Shown: one piece after another, positions 24,597-33,196 of the stretch
Layout of the letters: each line of letters opens with the position of its first letter
How positions within the stretch are numbered: the first letter of the stretch is position 1
NCBI GenBank assembly: GCA_023511295.1
Contig: JAIMBT010000016.1
Location: 36,389 to 100,388, forward strand
DNA: 64,000 nt
Source of the DNA: Alicyclobacillus sp.
GTDB taxonomy: Bacteria; Bacillota; Bacilli; Alicyclobacillales; Alicyclobacillaceae
Direction: 5' to 3'
Notes under the pieces: model-generated
What the model was told of the DNA's origin: nothing
The model's input: only the letters and a program-made list of their open reading frames with translations
Databases searched by the model: none
Position numbers and translations under genes: made by a program

Positions 24597-25208
24597 TCGG
24601 GGGGCAAAGTTGGGCCTGCTTGGGCGCATAAGGGAACGCCGTTCCGTTGTGGGGGCCGGGACTGGGCCGCGGAGCGGGAATAGAGGAACGGCGTTCCGCT
24701 AAGGCGGTTGCGGACGGGGGGGGCAGGTCGGCCCACAGGGCCCCTCCAATGCGCACAAGGGAACGCCGTTCCGTTGTGGGGGACGGGATCGGGCCGTGGA
24801 GCGGAAATAGAGGAACGGCGTTCCGCTAAGGCGGTTGCGCACGGGGGGCAGGGGGCGGGGGGCAAAGTTGGGCCTGCTTGGGCGCACAAGGGAACGCTGT
24901 TCCGTTGTGGGGGCCGGGATCGGGCCGCGGAACGGGAATAGAGGAACGGCGTTCCGCTAAGGCGGTTGCGGACGGGGGGCAGGTCGGCCCACCGGGCCCC
25001 TCCAATGCGCACAAGGGAACGCCGTTCCGTTGTGGAGGCCGGGAATGGGCCGCGAAACGGGAATAGAGGAACGGCGTTCCGCTCAGGCGGTTGCGGACGG
25101 GGGGCAGGTCGGCCCACCGGGTCCCTGCAATGCACACAAGGGAACGCCGTTCTGTTGGGGGGGACGAGATCGGCCCGTGGAACGGGAATAGAGGACCGGC
25201 GTTCCCTT
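24597..25208. repeat. 125-bp repeat family, cluster 2 (about 5 units)
   Basis: Five units of 124-131 bp in the same orientation as cluster 1. Palindromes of the GGAACGCCGTTCC type start at 24633, 24760, 24891, 25016 and 25141, each followed 51-52 bp later by the inverted type at 24685, 24812, 24943, 25068 and 25193; those at 24891, 25141 and 25193 carry single changes. Two kinds of inter-unit sequence alternate: one beginning CAAAGTTGGGCCTGC, one CAGGTCGGCCCACAGG. This array fills most of the 750-bp gap between padR and the hydrolase. Confidence 0.95.
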
Positions 25209-25244
25209 GTCTGCGCCGCCGGCCCTCGAGCTCTCCGAGCTCGC

Positions 25245-26012
25245 CTACCGCTCCAGGTGCCGTAAGAACGCCTTGACCGCCAGCGCGGCCGCGCGCGGGG
25301 CTTCGATGGGGATGAAGTGGCCCGTGTCCAACTCGACCAGTTCGGCGTTCGCCAAGCGCTCGGCCAGTAGTTGGGCGTCTGCCGGATTGGATACCCCGTC
25401 CTCGCGTCCGGAGAGTACGAGGGTGGGGGCTTGAACCCGCGACAAATCCGCGCGCACGTCGTAACCGTTGTACCGCTCGAAGAGACCGCGGATGGTTTCC
25501 GGTGCCGTACTTTCCATGCCGCGCTGCATGCCGGCAATCATCGTCTCCGACGTGCGGCTTCCCGCCCCGCGGCGCACGAACGCACCGTTCGCGACGGACG
25601 CAATCAACTGTTCCAACTCGTCCGCGGACACGCGGAACTGCGCCCGCGGCGACATCAGCACCAGAGCGGACACCCGATTGGGGTGGCGAACCGCCAACGT
25701 CAGACAGACGGCTGTGCCGTACGAGATCCCGAGGCAGACCACCCGGTCAAGTCCCACCTTCCCAAGCAAGCCGGCCACCATGTCCGCGTTGTCCGAGACG
25801 GACAGCGGGTCTCCGGGGGATCGCCCGTGGCCGGGCAGGTCGACGTAGAGGCAGTCGTAGTTGCGGAAGTACGGGCGCATCCCGACCCACGATTCAATCG
25901 CACCCCCCATTCCGTGCACAAACAACAGCGCGGGGGCCGAAGGCCCCAAGCCTTCCTCTGGCAACGCGCGCTCGTAATAGATATCCCGTTGTCCAACGGT
26001 GCAGATGGGCAT
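25245..26012 (-). CDS. alpha/beta hydrolase
   Basis: A 255-residue alpha/beta-fold hydrolase. The oxyanion-hole motif is HGMGG at 33-37, the nucleophile is Ser97 in GISYG, an acid is likely in SGREDGVSNPAD, and the base is His232 in DTGHF. The size and cap region resemble esterases and haloperoxidase-like or MhpC-type enzymes; the substrate cannot be told. ATG at 26010-26012 follows GGAGGG with 7-nt spacing on the minus strand. Confidence 0.9.
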   Translation of the reverse strand: MPICTVGQRDIYYERALPEEGLGPSAPALLFVHGMGGAIESWVGMRPYFRNYDCLYVDLPGHGRSPGDPLSVSDNADMVAGLLGKVGLDRVVCLGISYGTAVCLTLAVRHPNRVSALVLMSPRAQFRVSADELEQLIASVANGAFVRRGAGSRTSETMIAGMQRGMESTAPETIRGLFERYNGYDVRADLSRVQAPTLVLSGREDGVSNPADAQLLAERLANAELVELDTGHFIPIEAPRAAALAVKAFLRHLER

Positions 26013-26045
26013 TGTCTATCCCTCCGTATTGTCCTCCACTGCGTT

Positions 26046-26134
26046 CCCAAGGCCCCAGCGGCGTGATGCCCGGGAAACCGCCGCCCCAAGGCCCCAGCGG
26101 CGTGATGCCCGGAACATCGGTGTCCCAAGGCCCC
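26046..26134. repeat. 39-bp direct repeat, about 2.3 copies
   Basis: CCCAAGGCCCCAGCGGCGTG and the following GATGCCCGG occur at 26046-26073 and 26085-26112, and a partial third copy CCCAAGGCCCC at 26124-26134, a 39-bp period. It lies in the 376-bp gap between the divergent hydrolase and rocD genes; a TATCAT-like -10 at 26318-26323 is the only other signal seen there. Confidence 0.85.
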
Positions 26135-26388
26135 GCGCCGGTGTGGCGTCCAGGCCACCGCCCTTCCTGGACAGTGCGGATCTCCCTTTCCATCTCGGGC
26201 TGTCAGACGGAACGATACCACGGATGGAGGACCGGCACAAACCATGCAGCGAGCGGCCCTATCCGTGTGGCGACGCTCGCGCCCGGATTGCCGGAGCATC
26301 GTCGCTTCCGGTTGCGTTATCATAGAAGGAGACAGCGGCGCCGGCGGGACAAAGCGGGAACGGCGGCGCGTGCAGGGAGGGATTGGCC

Positions 26389-27582
26389 TTGTTGTCGACA
26401 TCGGCGTCCATGGAACTGGAAGACAAATACGGTGCGCACAACTACCACCCGTTGCCGATTGTGCTGGTTCGCGGCGAAGGCGTGTGGGTCGAGGACCCGG
26501 AAGGCAATCGCTACATGGACATGCTGAGCGCCTACTCCGCGCTGAACCAAGGTCACCGGCACCCGAAGATCATCTAGGCGTTGAAGGAGCAGGCGGATCG
26601 AATCACCATCACCTCGCGCGCCTTCCGCAACGACCAGATTGGCCCGTTCTACGAGCGGCTGGCGCGGCTCACCGGCAAAAACATGATCTTGCCGATGAAC
26701 ACGGGCGCGGAGGCGGTGGAGACGGCCATCAAGGCGGTCCGCCGCTGGGCGTACGACGTCAAGGGTGTGCCGGACGGGCAGGCGGAGATCATCGTCTGCA
26801 CCGGCAACTTTCACGGCCGCACGACGACCATTGTGTCGTTCTCGTCGGACCCAGAATACCAGCGCGGGTTTGGACCGCTCACCCCCGGGTTTCGCATCAT
26901 CCCGTACGGAGACATCGACGCGCTCCGCGCAGCTATCACGCCGAACACGGCTGCGTTTTTGGTCGAACCGATTCAGGGCGAGGCGGGCATCGTGATTCCG
27001 CCGGACGGTTTCCTGCAGAGGGCGGCCGACGTCTGCCGGGAGCACAATGTTCTCCTCGTTGCGGATGAGATTCAGACCGGGCTTGGACGGACGGGTAAGC
27101 TGTTCGCCTGTGAGTGGGAGGCGGTGGTTCCGGACGTGTTTGTGATTGGCAAAGCGCTGGGTGGCGGGGTGTTTCCCGTGTCCGCAGTCGCAGCCGACCG
27201 GGAGGTGCTCGGTGTGTTCGAACCGGGCTCGCACGGGTCGACCTTCGGCGGGAATCCGCTGGCGTGCGCGGTCGCGCTGGCGGCGCTGGAGGTGGTGGAA
27301 GAGGAGCATCTGCCAGAGCGCTCGCGCGAACTGGGCGCGTACTTCCTTGAGCAGTTGCAGCAGATTCAGCACCCCGACATCCGGGAGGTGCGCGGGCGGG
27401 GCTTGTTCATCGGGATTGAACTGCACGGGAAGGCCCGGCCGTACTGCGAAGCGCTGAAGGACGCGGGGTTGCTGTGCAAGGAGACGCACGAGAACACCAT
27501 CCGCTTCGCGCCGCCGCTGGTCATCACGCGGGACGAGTTGGACTGGGCGCTGGAGCGTATCCGCAAGGTCTTCACGTCGTAA
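26389..27582 (+). pseudogene. rocD: ornithine aminotransferase, interrupted by amber codon
   Basis: The frame encodes a RocD-type ornithine--oxo-acid aminotransferase (ornithine to glutamate semialdehyde) over 397 residues, but codon 63 (26575-26577) is TAG. Before it lies [18 protein letters not shown] and GHRHPKII; after it, in the same frame, [16 protein letters not shown] and the rest, including the PLP lysine K255 in VIGKALGGG. In Bacillus RocD the position is Gln (KIIQALK), so CAG to TAG explains the break. TTG at 26389 is the likely start, 8 nt after GGGAGG. The remaining sequence is intact, pointing to a recent mutation or a sequencing error. Confidence 0.9.
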
Positions 27583-27636
27583 GGCGGGCCTGTGCGGCTT
27601 CGGGGGCAGCCGGTGACGGCTGAGGCAGGTGGCGGG

Positions 27637-27789
27637 TCATTCGGCGCGGACGGGGACTTCCGTACCAAGCTCGCCGCCACCGCAACAGCGGGTCACCGGC
27701 GCTGCCACGTGCGCTTCGTGGGCGCCGGCCCCGCTGCAGTTGCGGAAACCGCCATCATCCCCATCATCTCCATCTGCCCCAGGCTTCAC
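27637..27789 (-). CDS. possible small protein overlapping the ABC-F stop
   Basis: A 50-residue frame starting with GTG that overlaps the ABC-F stop as GTGA, with TTGGAG about 9 nt upstream. It is Asp/Gly-rich at the N-terminus (GADGDDGDDGG), with a CC pair in TRCCGGGELG. It resembles nothing I recognise, and its composition could be chance in GC-rich DNA. Kept as a weak candidate because of the overlap and ribosome site; it would otherwise leave a 203-bp gap before rocD with no signal. Confidence 0.25.
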   Translation of the reverse strand: MKPGADGDDGDDGGFRNCSGAGAHEAHVAAPVTRCCGGGELGTEVPVRAE

Positions 27790-29801
27790 ATCTGCGACTC
27801 CAACGCCTCCAATTGGGCGGCCAGGTCCTCCCACCGCGTCAGTTCCTGCTCGTGTTGCTCGGTCGCCTCTGTCAACTGCCGCTGCAACTCGGCGGCGCGG
27901 TCCACCGCTTGGGTCATGGTTGCATCGGTCAGCTCGACGGCCAGCCGGTCCATCTCCCGCTCCAGCTCTGTGATGCGCGCCTCCACCGCTTCCACCTGTT
28001 CACGGAGCTTGCGCAGACGAGCCGAGCGGACGTGCCGGCGCGGCGCGGCGGACCCGCCTGTCTGCGTTGTGGGCGGCATCGTGCCGCCCCCGGTCGGCGT
28101 GTCGGCACGAGCAGCGCGGCCCGCGGATGCGGGTGAACGAGCCTGCGGCCCGTTGGGTGCGTCCGAGCTCTGTTCCCACTTCTCTTGTTCAGCCCGTTTC
28201 CGAACGTAGTCGGTGTAGTTCCCAAGGTACTTCGTGAACCCGTCCTCGCCGAGGACCACCACCTGGGTGGCCAAGGCGTCGATGAAGTAGCGGTCGTGCG
28301 ACACGAACAGGAGGGTCCCGTCGTACCCGTCGAGCGCCTCTTCGAGCGCTTCCTTGCTGAGCAGGTCGAGGTGGTTCGTCGGCTCGTCCATGACCAGCAG
28401 GTTCGCCTGCTGAAACATCAGGATGCACAGCAGCAGGCGGCTGCGCTCGCCGCCGCTGAGCGCCGCGACGGGTTTGTCCACCTCTTCGTTTCGGAACAAA
28501 AACCGCCCCAGGGCCGTCCGGACTGCCGTGCGGTCCAGCGTGGGGTAGCGGTCCCACACCTCCTCCAGCACCGTCTTGTCGCCGTGGAGGGACGTCTGTT
28601 CCTGGTCGTAGAAACCGAGATCGACATGGGTTCCGAATGAGATGGATCCGCGAAGCGGCCGCAGGCGGCCGACGAGGCTGAGCAGAAAGCTCGTTTTGCC
28701 GATCCCGTTCGGCCCCAAGATGGCCACTCGGTCGCCCCGCTGCACGGTCAGGTTCAGCGGGCCGGGCAGGGTCTTGCCGGGGTACCCGACGACCAGGTTC
28801 TCGACGTTCAACACGTCCTTGCCCGAGCTGCGCGCCGTGGTGAACGACAGCGCCATTCGGGGCGTTCGGTTCGTCGGCGCCTCCAGCCGGTCCATCCGCT
28901 CGAGCAACTTGCGGCGGCTCTGCGCGCGCTTGGTGGTGGTGGCGCGCGCGATGTTCTTCTGAATGAACGCCTCCATCCGCGCAATCTCTTGCTGCTGCGC
29001 TTCGTAGCGTTTCAAGTCCGCTTCGTAGCGTGCAGCCTTCTCCTCGACGTACCGCGAGTAGTTGCCGACGTACCGCGTCGTTCTGCCGTCTTCGAGCTCG
29101 TACACCACGGTCGCGACCTGGTCTAGGAAGTAGCGGTCGTGCGAGACCAAGAGCATCGCCCCGGTGTACCCCTGCAGGTACTGCTCCAACCAGGTCAGGG
29201 TGTCCGTGTCCAGGTAGTTGGTGGGCTCGTCGAGCACCAACACCTCTGGCTCGACGGCGAGCAGCCGTGCCAGCCCGAGCCGCGTCTTCTGCCCGCCGCT
29301 CAGCGAGGCGAGGGTCTGATGGTGCATGTCGGCGGGGAACCGCAGCCCGTCCAATACGCGGCGCACCCGGGTCTCCACGGCGTACCCGTTGACATCGTCG
29401 AACTGCTGCTGAACCTGGCTGTACAGGGCGCTCGTCTCTGCAAGCCGCTCGGGGTTTTGGTATACGGCGGGATTGGCCAGCTGGTGTTCCAGGTCGTGGA
29501 GGCGCGCTTCCAAGGCGAACACGTCCGCAAACGCGTCTGCGACAAATTGGAAAACTGTGGTTTGTGGCGGCGCGTCGAGAAACTGTGCGACGTAGCCAAC
29601 CCGCACCGCGCGGGCGGTGCTGACGTCGCCGCTGTCCGCCGCCTCCAGCCCCAACAAGATCCGCAACAGGGTCGATTTGCCGGCGCCGTTCCGGCCGACG
29701 AGGGCGACCCGTTCCCCGCTTTGGACCACCAGCGATGCATCGACGAGCACGTCGTGTCCCTCGTACTGTTTTGCCACATGACTGGCCTGTAGAAGAATCA
29801 T
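27786..29801 (-). CDS. ABC-F family ATPase (YdiF-like)
   Basis: A 671-residue ABC-F protein with two nucleotide-binding domains and no membrane part; such proteins act on ribosomes. Domain one has GRNGAGKS at 36-43, LSGGQKTRLGLARLL and LDEPTNYLD; domain two has GPNGIGKT, LSGGERSRLLLC and MDEPTNHLD. Between them lies the charged linker KRYEAQQQEIARMEAFIQ. The C-terminal part has a Pro/Gly/Ala-rich low-complexity stretch and a coiled coil (LRKLREQVEAVEARITELEREM). ATG at 29799-29801 follows AAGGGG. Position near tsaD and groESL matches B. subtilis ydiF. Confidence 0.93.
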   Translation of the reverse strand: MILLQASHVAKQYEGHDVLVDASLVVQSGERVALVGRNGAGKSTLLRILLGLEAADSGDVSTARAVRVGYVAQFLDAPPQTTVFQFVADAFADVFALEARLHDLEHQLANPAVYQNPERLAETSALYSQVQQQFDDVNGYAVETRVRRVLDGLRFPADMHHQTLASLSGGQKTRLGLARLLAVEPEVLVLDEPTNYLDTDTLTWLEQYLQGYTGAMLLVSHDRYFLDQVATVVYELEDGRTTRYVGNYSRYVEEKAARYEADLKRYEAQQQEIARMEAFIQKNIARATTTKRAQSRRKLLERMDRLEAPTNRTPRMALSFTTARSSGKDVLNVENLVVGYPGKTLPGPLNLTVQRGDRVAILGPNGIGKTSFLLSLVGRLRPLRGSISFGTHVDLGFYDQEQTSLHGDKTVLEEVWDRYPTLDRTAVRTALGRFLFRNEEVDKPVAALSGGERSRLLLCILMFQQANLLVMDEPTNHLDLLSKEALEEALDGYDGTLLFVSHDRYFIDALATQVVVLGEDGFTKYLGNYTDYVRKRAEQEKWEQSSDAPNGPQARSPASAGRAARADTPTGGGTMPPTTQTGGSAAPRRHVRSARLRKLREQVEAVEARITELEREMDRLAVELTDATMTQAVDRAAELQRQLTEATEQHEQELTRWEDLAAQLEALESQM

Positions 29802-29926
29802 GGTTGTCCCCTTGTGCTCATAGACTCTATCAGTGCGACATCCCAGACAGTGTAACGCAGGCTGCTGGGCCCGGCAACGAAACCCATCCGTGACCGCCGT
29901 GCAGGGCGGCAAAGGAGGCGCAGTGT

Positions 29927-30826
29927 GTGGAACCCGATTTTCCGATCCCGCACGGATTCCGTTGGCAGTACGACCTCATCCGGTTCATCCAATCCTGGCA
30001 CATCTCCTGGCTTCACCCCCTGCTTGGCGCGGGGACCTGGCTCGGTGTCGAGGGGTTCTACGTGGTTGCCCTGCCGTTCGTATTCTGGGCCGTCAACAAA
30101 CGGCTGGGACTGCGGTTGGCGTACATCTTCCTGTGCTCCATGTATCTGAACAGTTGGCTGAAGGACTTCTTCCAGATTGCGCGGCCCGCCGGGGTGCCAG
30201 GCATTCGCTTTGCACACCTGTCGACGGCGAGCGGCTACTCGATGCCGAGCGGGCACGCCCAAGGTACGGCGACCTTCTGGGTGGTCGTCGGCCGCTGCCT
30301 GCGCCGGCGCTGGGTATGGCCGCTGATTGCGCTGCTCTTGTTCTTGATTGGCTTCTCGCGCGTCTACTTCGGTCTGCACTGGCCGCTCGACGTACTCGTC
30401 GGGTGGGGGATTGGCCTGTTGGTGGCCATCGTCGGCTGGTGGATGGGCGAGTGGTGGACGTATCGCAGCTTTCCCTTTCAGGTTCAGATGGCGCTCGCGC
30501 TCATCATTCCGGCGGCGCTGCTCGTCCTGCACAACGGGCCGAGTGCGGCCCGCTACGGGAGCTTGCTCCTCGGTATCGGCGCAGGGGCCGTGATGGAAGC
30601 GAAGTATCTCGACGTACAGCTGCCTTCCGAGTGGTGGCGCCGGGCATGCGCCGTGATCATCGGCATGGCGGGCTTGATTGCGCTACAATGGTTGATAAAG
30701 TGGCCCTCGGACGGCTTCGTGTGGGTGCTCCTGCGCGACGGGCTGACGGGTCTGTGGGGCACGCTCGGCGCCCCGTGGGTGTTTGAACGCTGTGGACTGT
30801 ACCAGCGGGCTGCGGCAACGGCGTAA
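29927..30826 (+). CDS. PAP2-family membrane phosphatase
   Basis: A 299-residue integral membrane phosphatase of the PAP2 superfamily, acting on phosphatidate, undecaprenyl pyrophosphate or similar lipids. All three motifs are present: K79-xxxxxx-R86-P87, P107-S-G-H110, and S144-R145-xxxxx-H151-xxx-D155. About six to eight membrane segments surround them. GTG at 29927 has AAGGAGG about 9 nt upstream. It is divergent from the ABC-F gene. Which lipid is used cannot be decided from the sequence. Confidence 0.9.
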   Translation: MEPDFPIPHGFRWQYDLIRFIQSWHISWLHPLLGAGTWLGVEGFYVVALPFVFWAVNKRLGLRLAYIFLCSMYLNSWLKDFFQIARPAGVPGIRFAHLSTASGYSMPSGHAQGTATFWVVVGRCLRRRWVWPLIALLLFLIGFSRVYFGLHWPLDVLVGWGIGLLVAIVGWWMGEWWTYRSFPFQVQMALALIIPAALLVLHNGPSAARYGSLLLGIGAGAVMEAKYLDVQLPSEWWRRACAVIIGMAGLIALQWLIKWPSDGFVWVLLRDGLTGLWGTLGAPWVFERCGLYQRAAATA

Positions 30827-30858
30827 CGTATCCGCGCCAAACTTCGCCGCCGCCCCGG

Positions 30859-31560
30859 GTGCACCCTTCGAACGAGGGGGTGGGGACGACGGAAGAGGCG
30901 CAAGACCGGCCGGTTGCTCAGAATCGCGAACGGGACGAGGACGCAGTCGCCGCGAAGCAAGCGGTGCGGGCGTCGCTCGTCCACCTGCGTCAGGCGCTTC
31001 CCCCGGACGAACGAGTGCGGGCCGATGTCGAGATTCGGCGGGCGTTGGTGGCGTTTCTAGGGGAACTCCGCTTGCCCGATGACGCAGAATGTTCCGTCGC
31101 TCTGTACCGAGCTGTGCGCGGCGAGGTGGATGTGTGGCCGGCGGCGGACGAGCTGCGCCGCCGCGGCTGGCGCGTCTACGTTCCCCGGGTGGACGGGACG
31201 GCACGGACGATGGCATTCGTCGAGACGGCTGTGGATACGCGGTGGGTCCGCGGGGCGTACGGGATTCCTGAGCCGGACTCACCGGTCGGCACCGCCTCGT
31301 CGCCAGCGTCCTCGGGTCCCTGTTCGGCGGTGACGGTGTACGTCGTACCGGGACTCGGGTTCACCGCGCGCGGCGAGCGCATCGGGTACGGCGGGGGGTA
31401 CTACGACCGCTGGCTCGGCGGGCAGACGGGGTGGACGTACCGGATTGGCGTTGCCTACGCTTGCCAGGTGGTGGACGTCCTGCCGGTGGAGTCGACCGAC
31501 GTGCGCATGGACTGCCTCATCACGGAGCGGGGTGTGGCGCTGTGTCGTCCGTCGCGCTGA
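30859..31560 (+). CDS. 5-formyltetrahydrofolate cyclo-ligase
   Basis: Converts 5-formyl-THF to 5,10-methenyl-THF with ATP, returning a stored folate to the one-carbon pool that also feeds purine synthesis. The 233-residue protein carries the family motif GLGFTARGERIGYGGGYYDR near residues 172-191, and LVHLRQALPPDERVRAD at the N-terminus. The first 35 residues look poorly conserved; GTG 30859 and GTG 30880 are both possible starts and neither has a good ribosome site. It overlaps mobA by 19 nt. Confidence 0.88.
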   Translation: MHPSNEGVGTTEEAQDRPVAQNRERDEDAVAAKQAVRASLVHLRQALPPDERVRADVEIRRALVAFLGELRLPDDAECSVALYRAVRGEVDVWPAADELRRRGWRVYVPRVDGTARTMAFVETAVDTRWVRGAYGIPEPDSPVGTASSPASSGPCSAVTVYVVPGLGFTARGERIGYGGGYYDRWLGGQTGWTYRIGVAYACQVVDVLPVESTDVRMDCLITERGVALCRPSR

Positions 31561-32201
31561 TTTTGGCGGGCGGCGCGAGCCGCCGCATGGGCGTGGACAA
31601 GCTGCGGTTGCCGGCGGCGCGGGGAGGGGATAGCACGGTCCTCGCAGCCGTCTGCCGGGTTTGTCAAGCGGTGGCCGATGAGGTGTGGGTGCTGACGGCG
31701 CCGCGGGCGAATCCGGCGGCGGACGGCCCGCGGAATGAAGCCCTTGGCGGGGACCTCCCGCCCGGTGTCAAGCGGCACGCGGATGCCGCGTGGTACCGCG
31801 GTCCGCTCGCTGCGCTCGGTGCGGCTTGGAACGACTGCGTCGGCAGCGGAGCTCAAACGATGGTCTTTGTCGTGGCGGGAGATCTCGTCGGCCTGCAGGC
31901 AGCGGTGCTGAACCGGTGCCAGGCGGCGCTAGCGGCCGGCGAGGATGGAATGGACGCCGCGCTGGTCCGCCGGGACGGCGTGCTGCAACCGCTCTGCGGG
32001 TGTTACCGGGCCCGAGCCGGGCAGGCGTGGCAAGCCGCCGTCGAAGCTGGAGAGCGGCGACTGATGCAGGCCGTGGACAGGCTGCAGGTGGTTCCTGTGG
32101 ACGCTGCAGAGGCCACCTGGCCGGACTGGTGGACCCGGCCAATCCACACGCCGGACGACTATGCAGCGTGGCTGGACTATCAACAACGACAGGGGGGTTG
32201 A
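31542..32201 (+). CDS. mobA: molybdenum cofactor guanylyltransferase
   Basis: Attaches GMP to molybdopterin to make the dinucleotide cofactor used by DMSO-reductase-type enzymes. The 219-residue nucleotidyltransferase begins SSVALILAGGASRRMGVDK, the GTP-binding signature, and later shows RGPLAALGAAW and VVAGDLVG with the metal-binding Asp, and LQPLCGCYRA. GTG at 31542 lies inside the preceding gene, 19 nt before its stop. It heads a three-gene molybdenum-cofactor group. Confidence 0.88.
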   Translation: MSSVALILAGGASRRMGVDKLRLPAARGGDSTVLAAVCRVCQAVADEVWVLTAPRANPAADGPRNEALGGDLPPGVKRHADAAWYRGPLAALGAAWNDCVGSGAQTMVFVVAGDLVGLQAAVLNRCQAALAAGEDGMDAALVRRDGVLQPLCGCYRARAGQAWQAAVEAGERRLMQAVDRLQVVPVDAAEATWPDWWTRPIHTPDDYAAWLDYQQRQGG

Positions 32202-32203
32202 CG

Positions 32204-33196
32204 GTGAAACGAGAGGTGCCCGTCGAAGAAGCCATCGGCATGACACTCGCGCATGATTTGACCCGCATCGTCCCCGGCGAGTTCAAGGGGCGGGCGTTTG
32301 CAAAAGGGCACGTGATTCAACCGGAGGACATCCCGGTGCTGCTCGACATCGGCAAGCGGTACATCTACGTGCTCGAATTGGAGCCGGGGGAGATGCACGA
32401 GAACGACGCGGCGGAAGCGATGGCGAAGGCCGTTGCGGGCAGCCACATCGTGCGGTCTGAGGTGCACGAAGGCAAGGTCGTCCTGCGCGCCGAAGTCGAC
32501 GGCATGCTCTGGGTGGATGCGGCGGCGGTGACGGAGATGAACGAGATTGACGGCATTTCCGTCACCACGAGGTGGCCGCGCACCCACGTGACGGCTGGCA
32601 TGTCGGTGGCCAGCGTCCGGCCCATTCCGCTCGTGATTGAACGCGCAAAAGTGGAACAGGTGGTCCAAATTGCGGAGCGGGCTGGTGAGCGGCGGCCGGT
32701 GATTGACGTGGTCCCGTACGCGATGCGCACCGCGGCGTTGGTGACGACGGGAAGCGAGATCAAGAGCGGACGGATTGTCGACAAGTCCGGCGCCGTGTTG
32801 CGCGAAAAACTCGCGGGCTACGGCGTCGAGGTTGTGAGCCAGGTGTTCCCGGGCGACGAGTTGTCCGACATCACGCGCGAGATTCAGGCCGCCGCGGACG
32901 TCGGGGTGGACCTGGTCCTCGTGACGGGCGGGATGTCGGTTGATCCCGATGATCGGTCCCCGGCTGCCATTCGCGCGGCGGCGACGGCGGTCATCACCTA
33001 CGGCACACCGATGCAGCCGGGCTCGATGCTGATGCTCGCGTACCGCGGCAAAACGGCCATCTTCGGCCTGCCGGGGGCGGTGCTGCACGACGCGCGGACA
33101 TCGTTTGACGTCCTGTTGCCGAGTGTGTTGGCGCGGACGCAGATCACCCGCAGCGACATCGCGCGCCTCGGCGTGGGCGGCTGGTTGAATGCGTGA
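32204..33196 (+). CDS. molybdopterin-binding protein (MoeA/Mog-like domain)
   Basis: A 330-residue protein. Residues 1-165 (VPVEEAIGMTLAHDLTRIVPGEFKGRAF and following) form an N-terminal region of the type seen in short Firmicutes molybdopterin-binding proteins, and about 175-330 the MoCF-biosynthesis fold: ALVTTGSEIKSGRIVDKSG, then VLVTGGMSVDPDDRSP. It is shorter than true MoeA (about 400 residues), so molybdate insertion is possible but unproven. GTG at 32204 follows AGGGGGG with 6-nt spacing, 3 nt after mobA; it overlaps mobB by 8 nt. Confidence 0.82.
   Translation: MKREVPVEEAIGMTLAHDLTRIVPGEFKGRAFAKGHVIQPEDIPVLLDIGKRYIYVLELEPGEMHENDAAEAMAKAVAGSHIVRSEVHEGKVVLRAEVDGMLWVDAAAVTEMNEIDGISVTTRWPRTHVTAGMSVASVRPIPLVIERAKVEQVVQIAERAGERRPVIDVVPYAMRTAALVTTGSEIKSGRIVDKSGAVLREKLAGYGVEVVSQVFPGDELSDITREIQAAADVGVDLVLVTGGMSVDPDDRSPAAIRAAATAVITYGTPMQPGSMLMLAYRGKTAIFGLPGAVLHDARTSFDVLLPSVLARTQITRSDIARLGVGGWLNA

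Noticed and set aside
22960..25208. Repeat arrays as a CRISPR
   Set aside because: The between-repeat sequences are themselves repeated in two alternating forms rather than unique spacers, and no cas genes are nearby.
24578..25537. 319-residue minus-strand open frame with repeated peptide blocks across the repeat array
   Set aside because: The frame stays open because the 125-bp units lack stops in this register; the peptide is a translation of the DNA repeat, has no ribosome binding site and runs into the hydrolase gene.
26575..26577. TAG in rocD as a pyrrolysine or programmed read-through codon
   Set aside because: The family residue is glutamine, not at the active site, and nothing nearby resembles pyl genes or a recoding signal.
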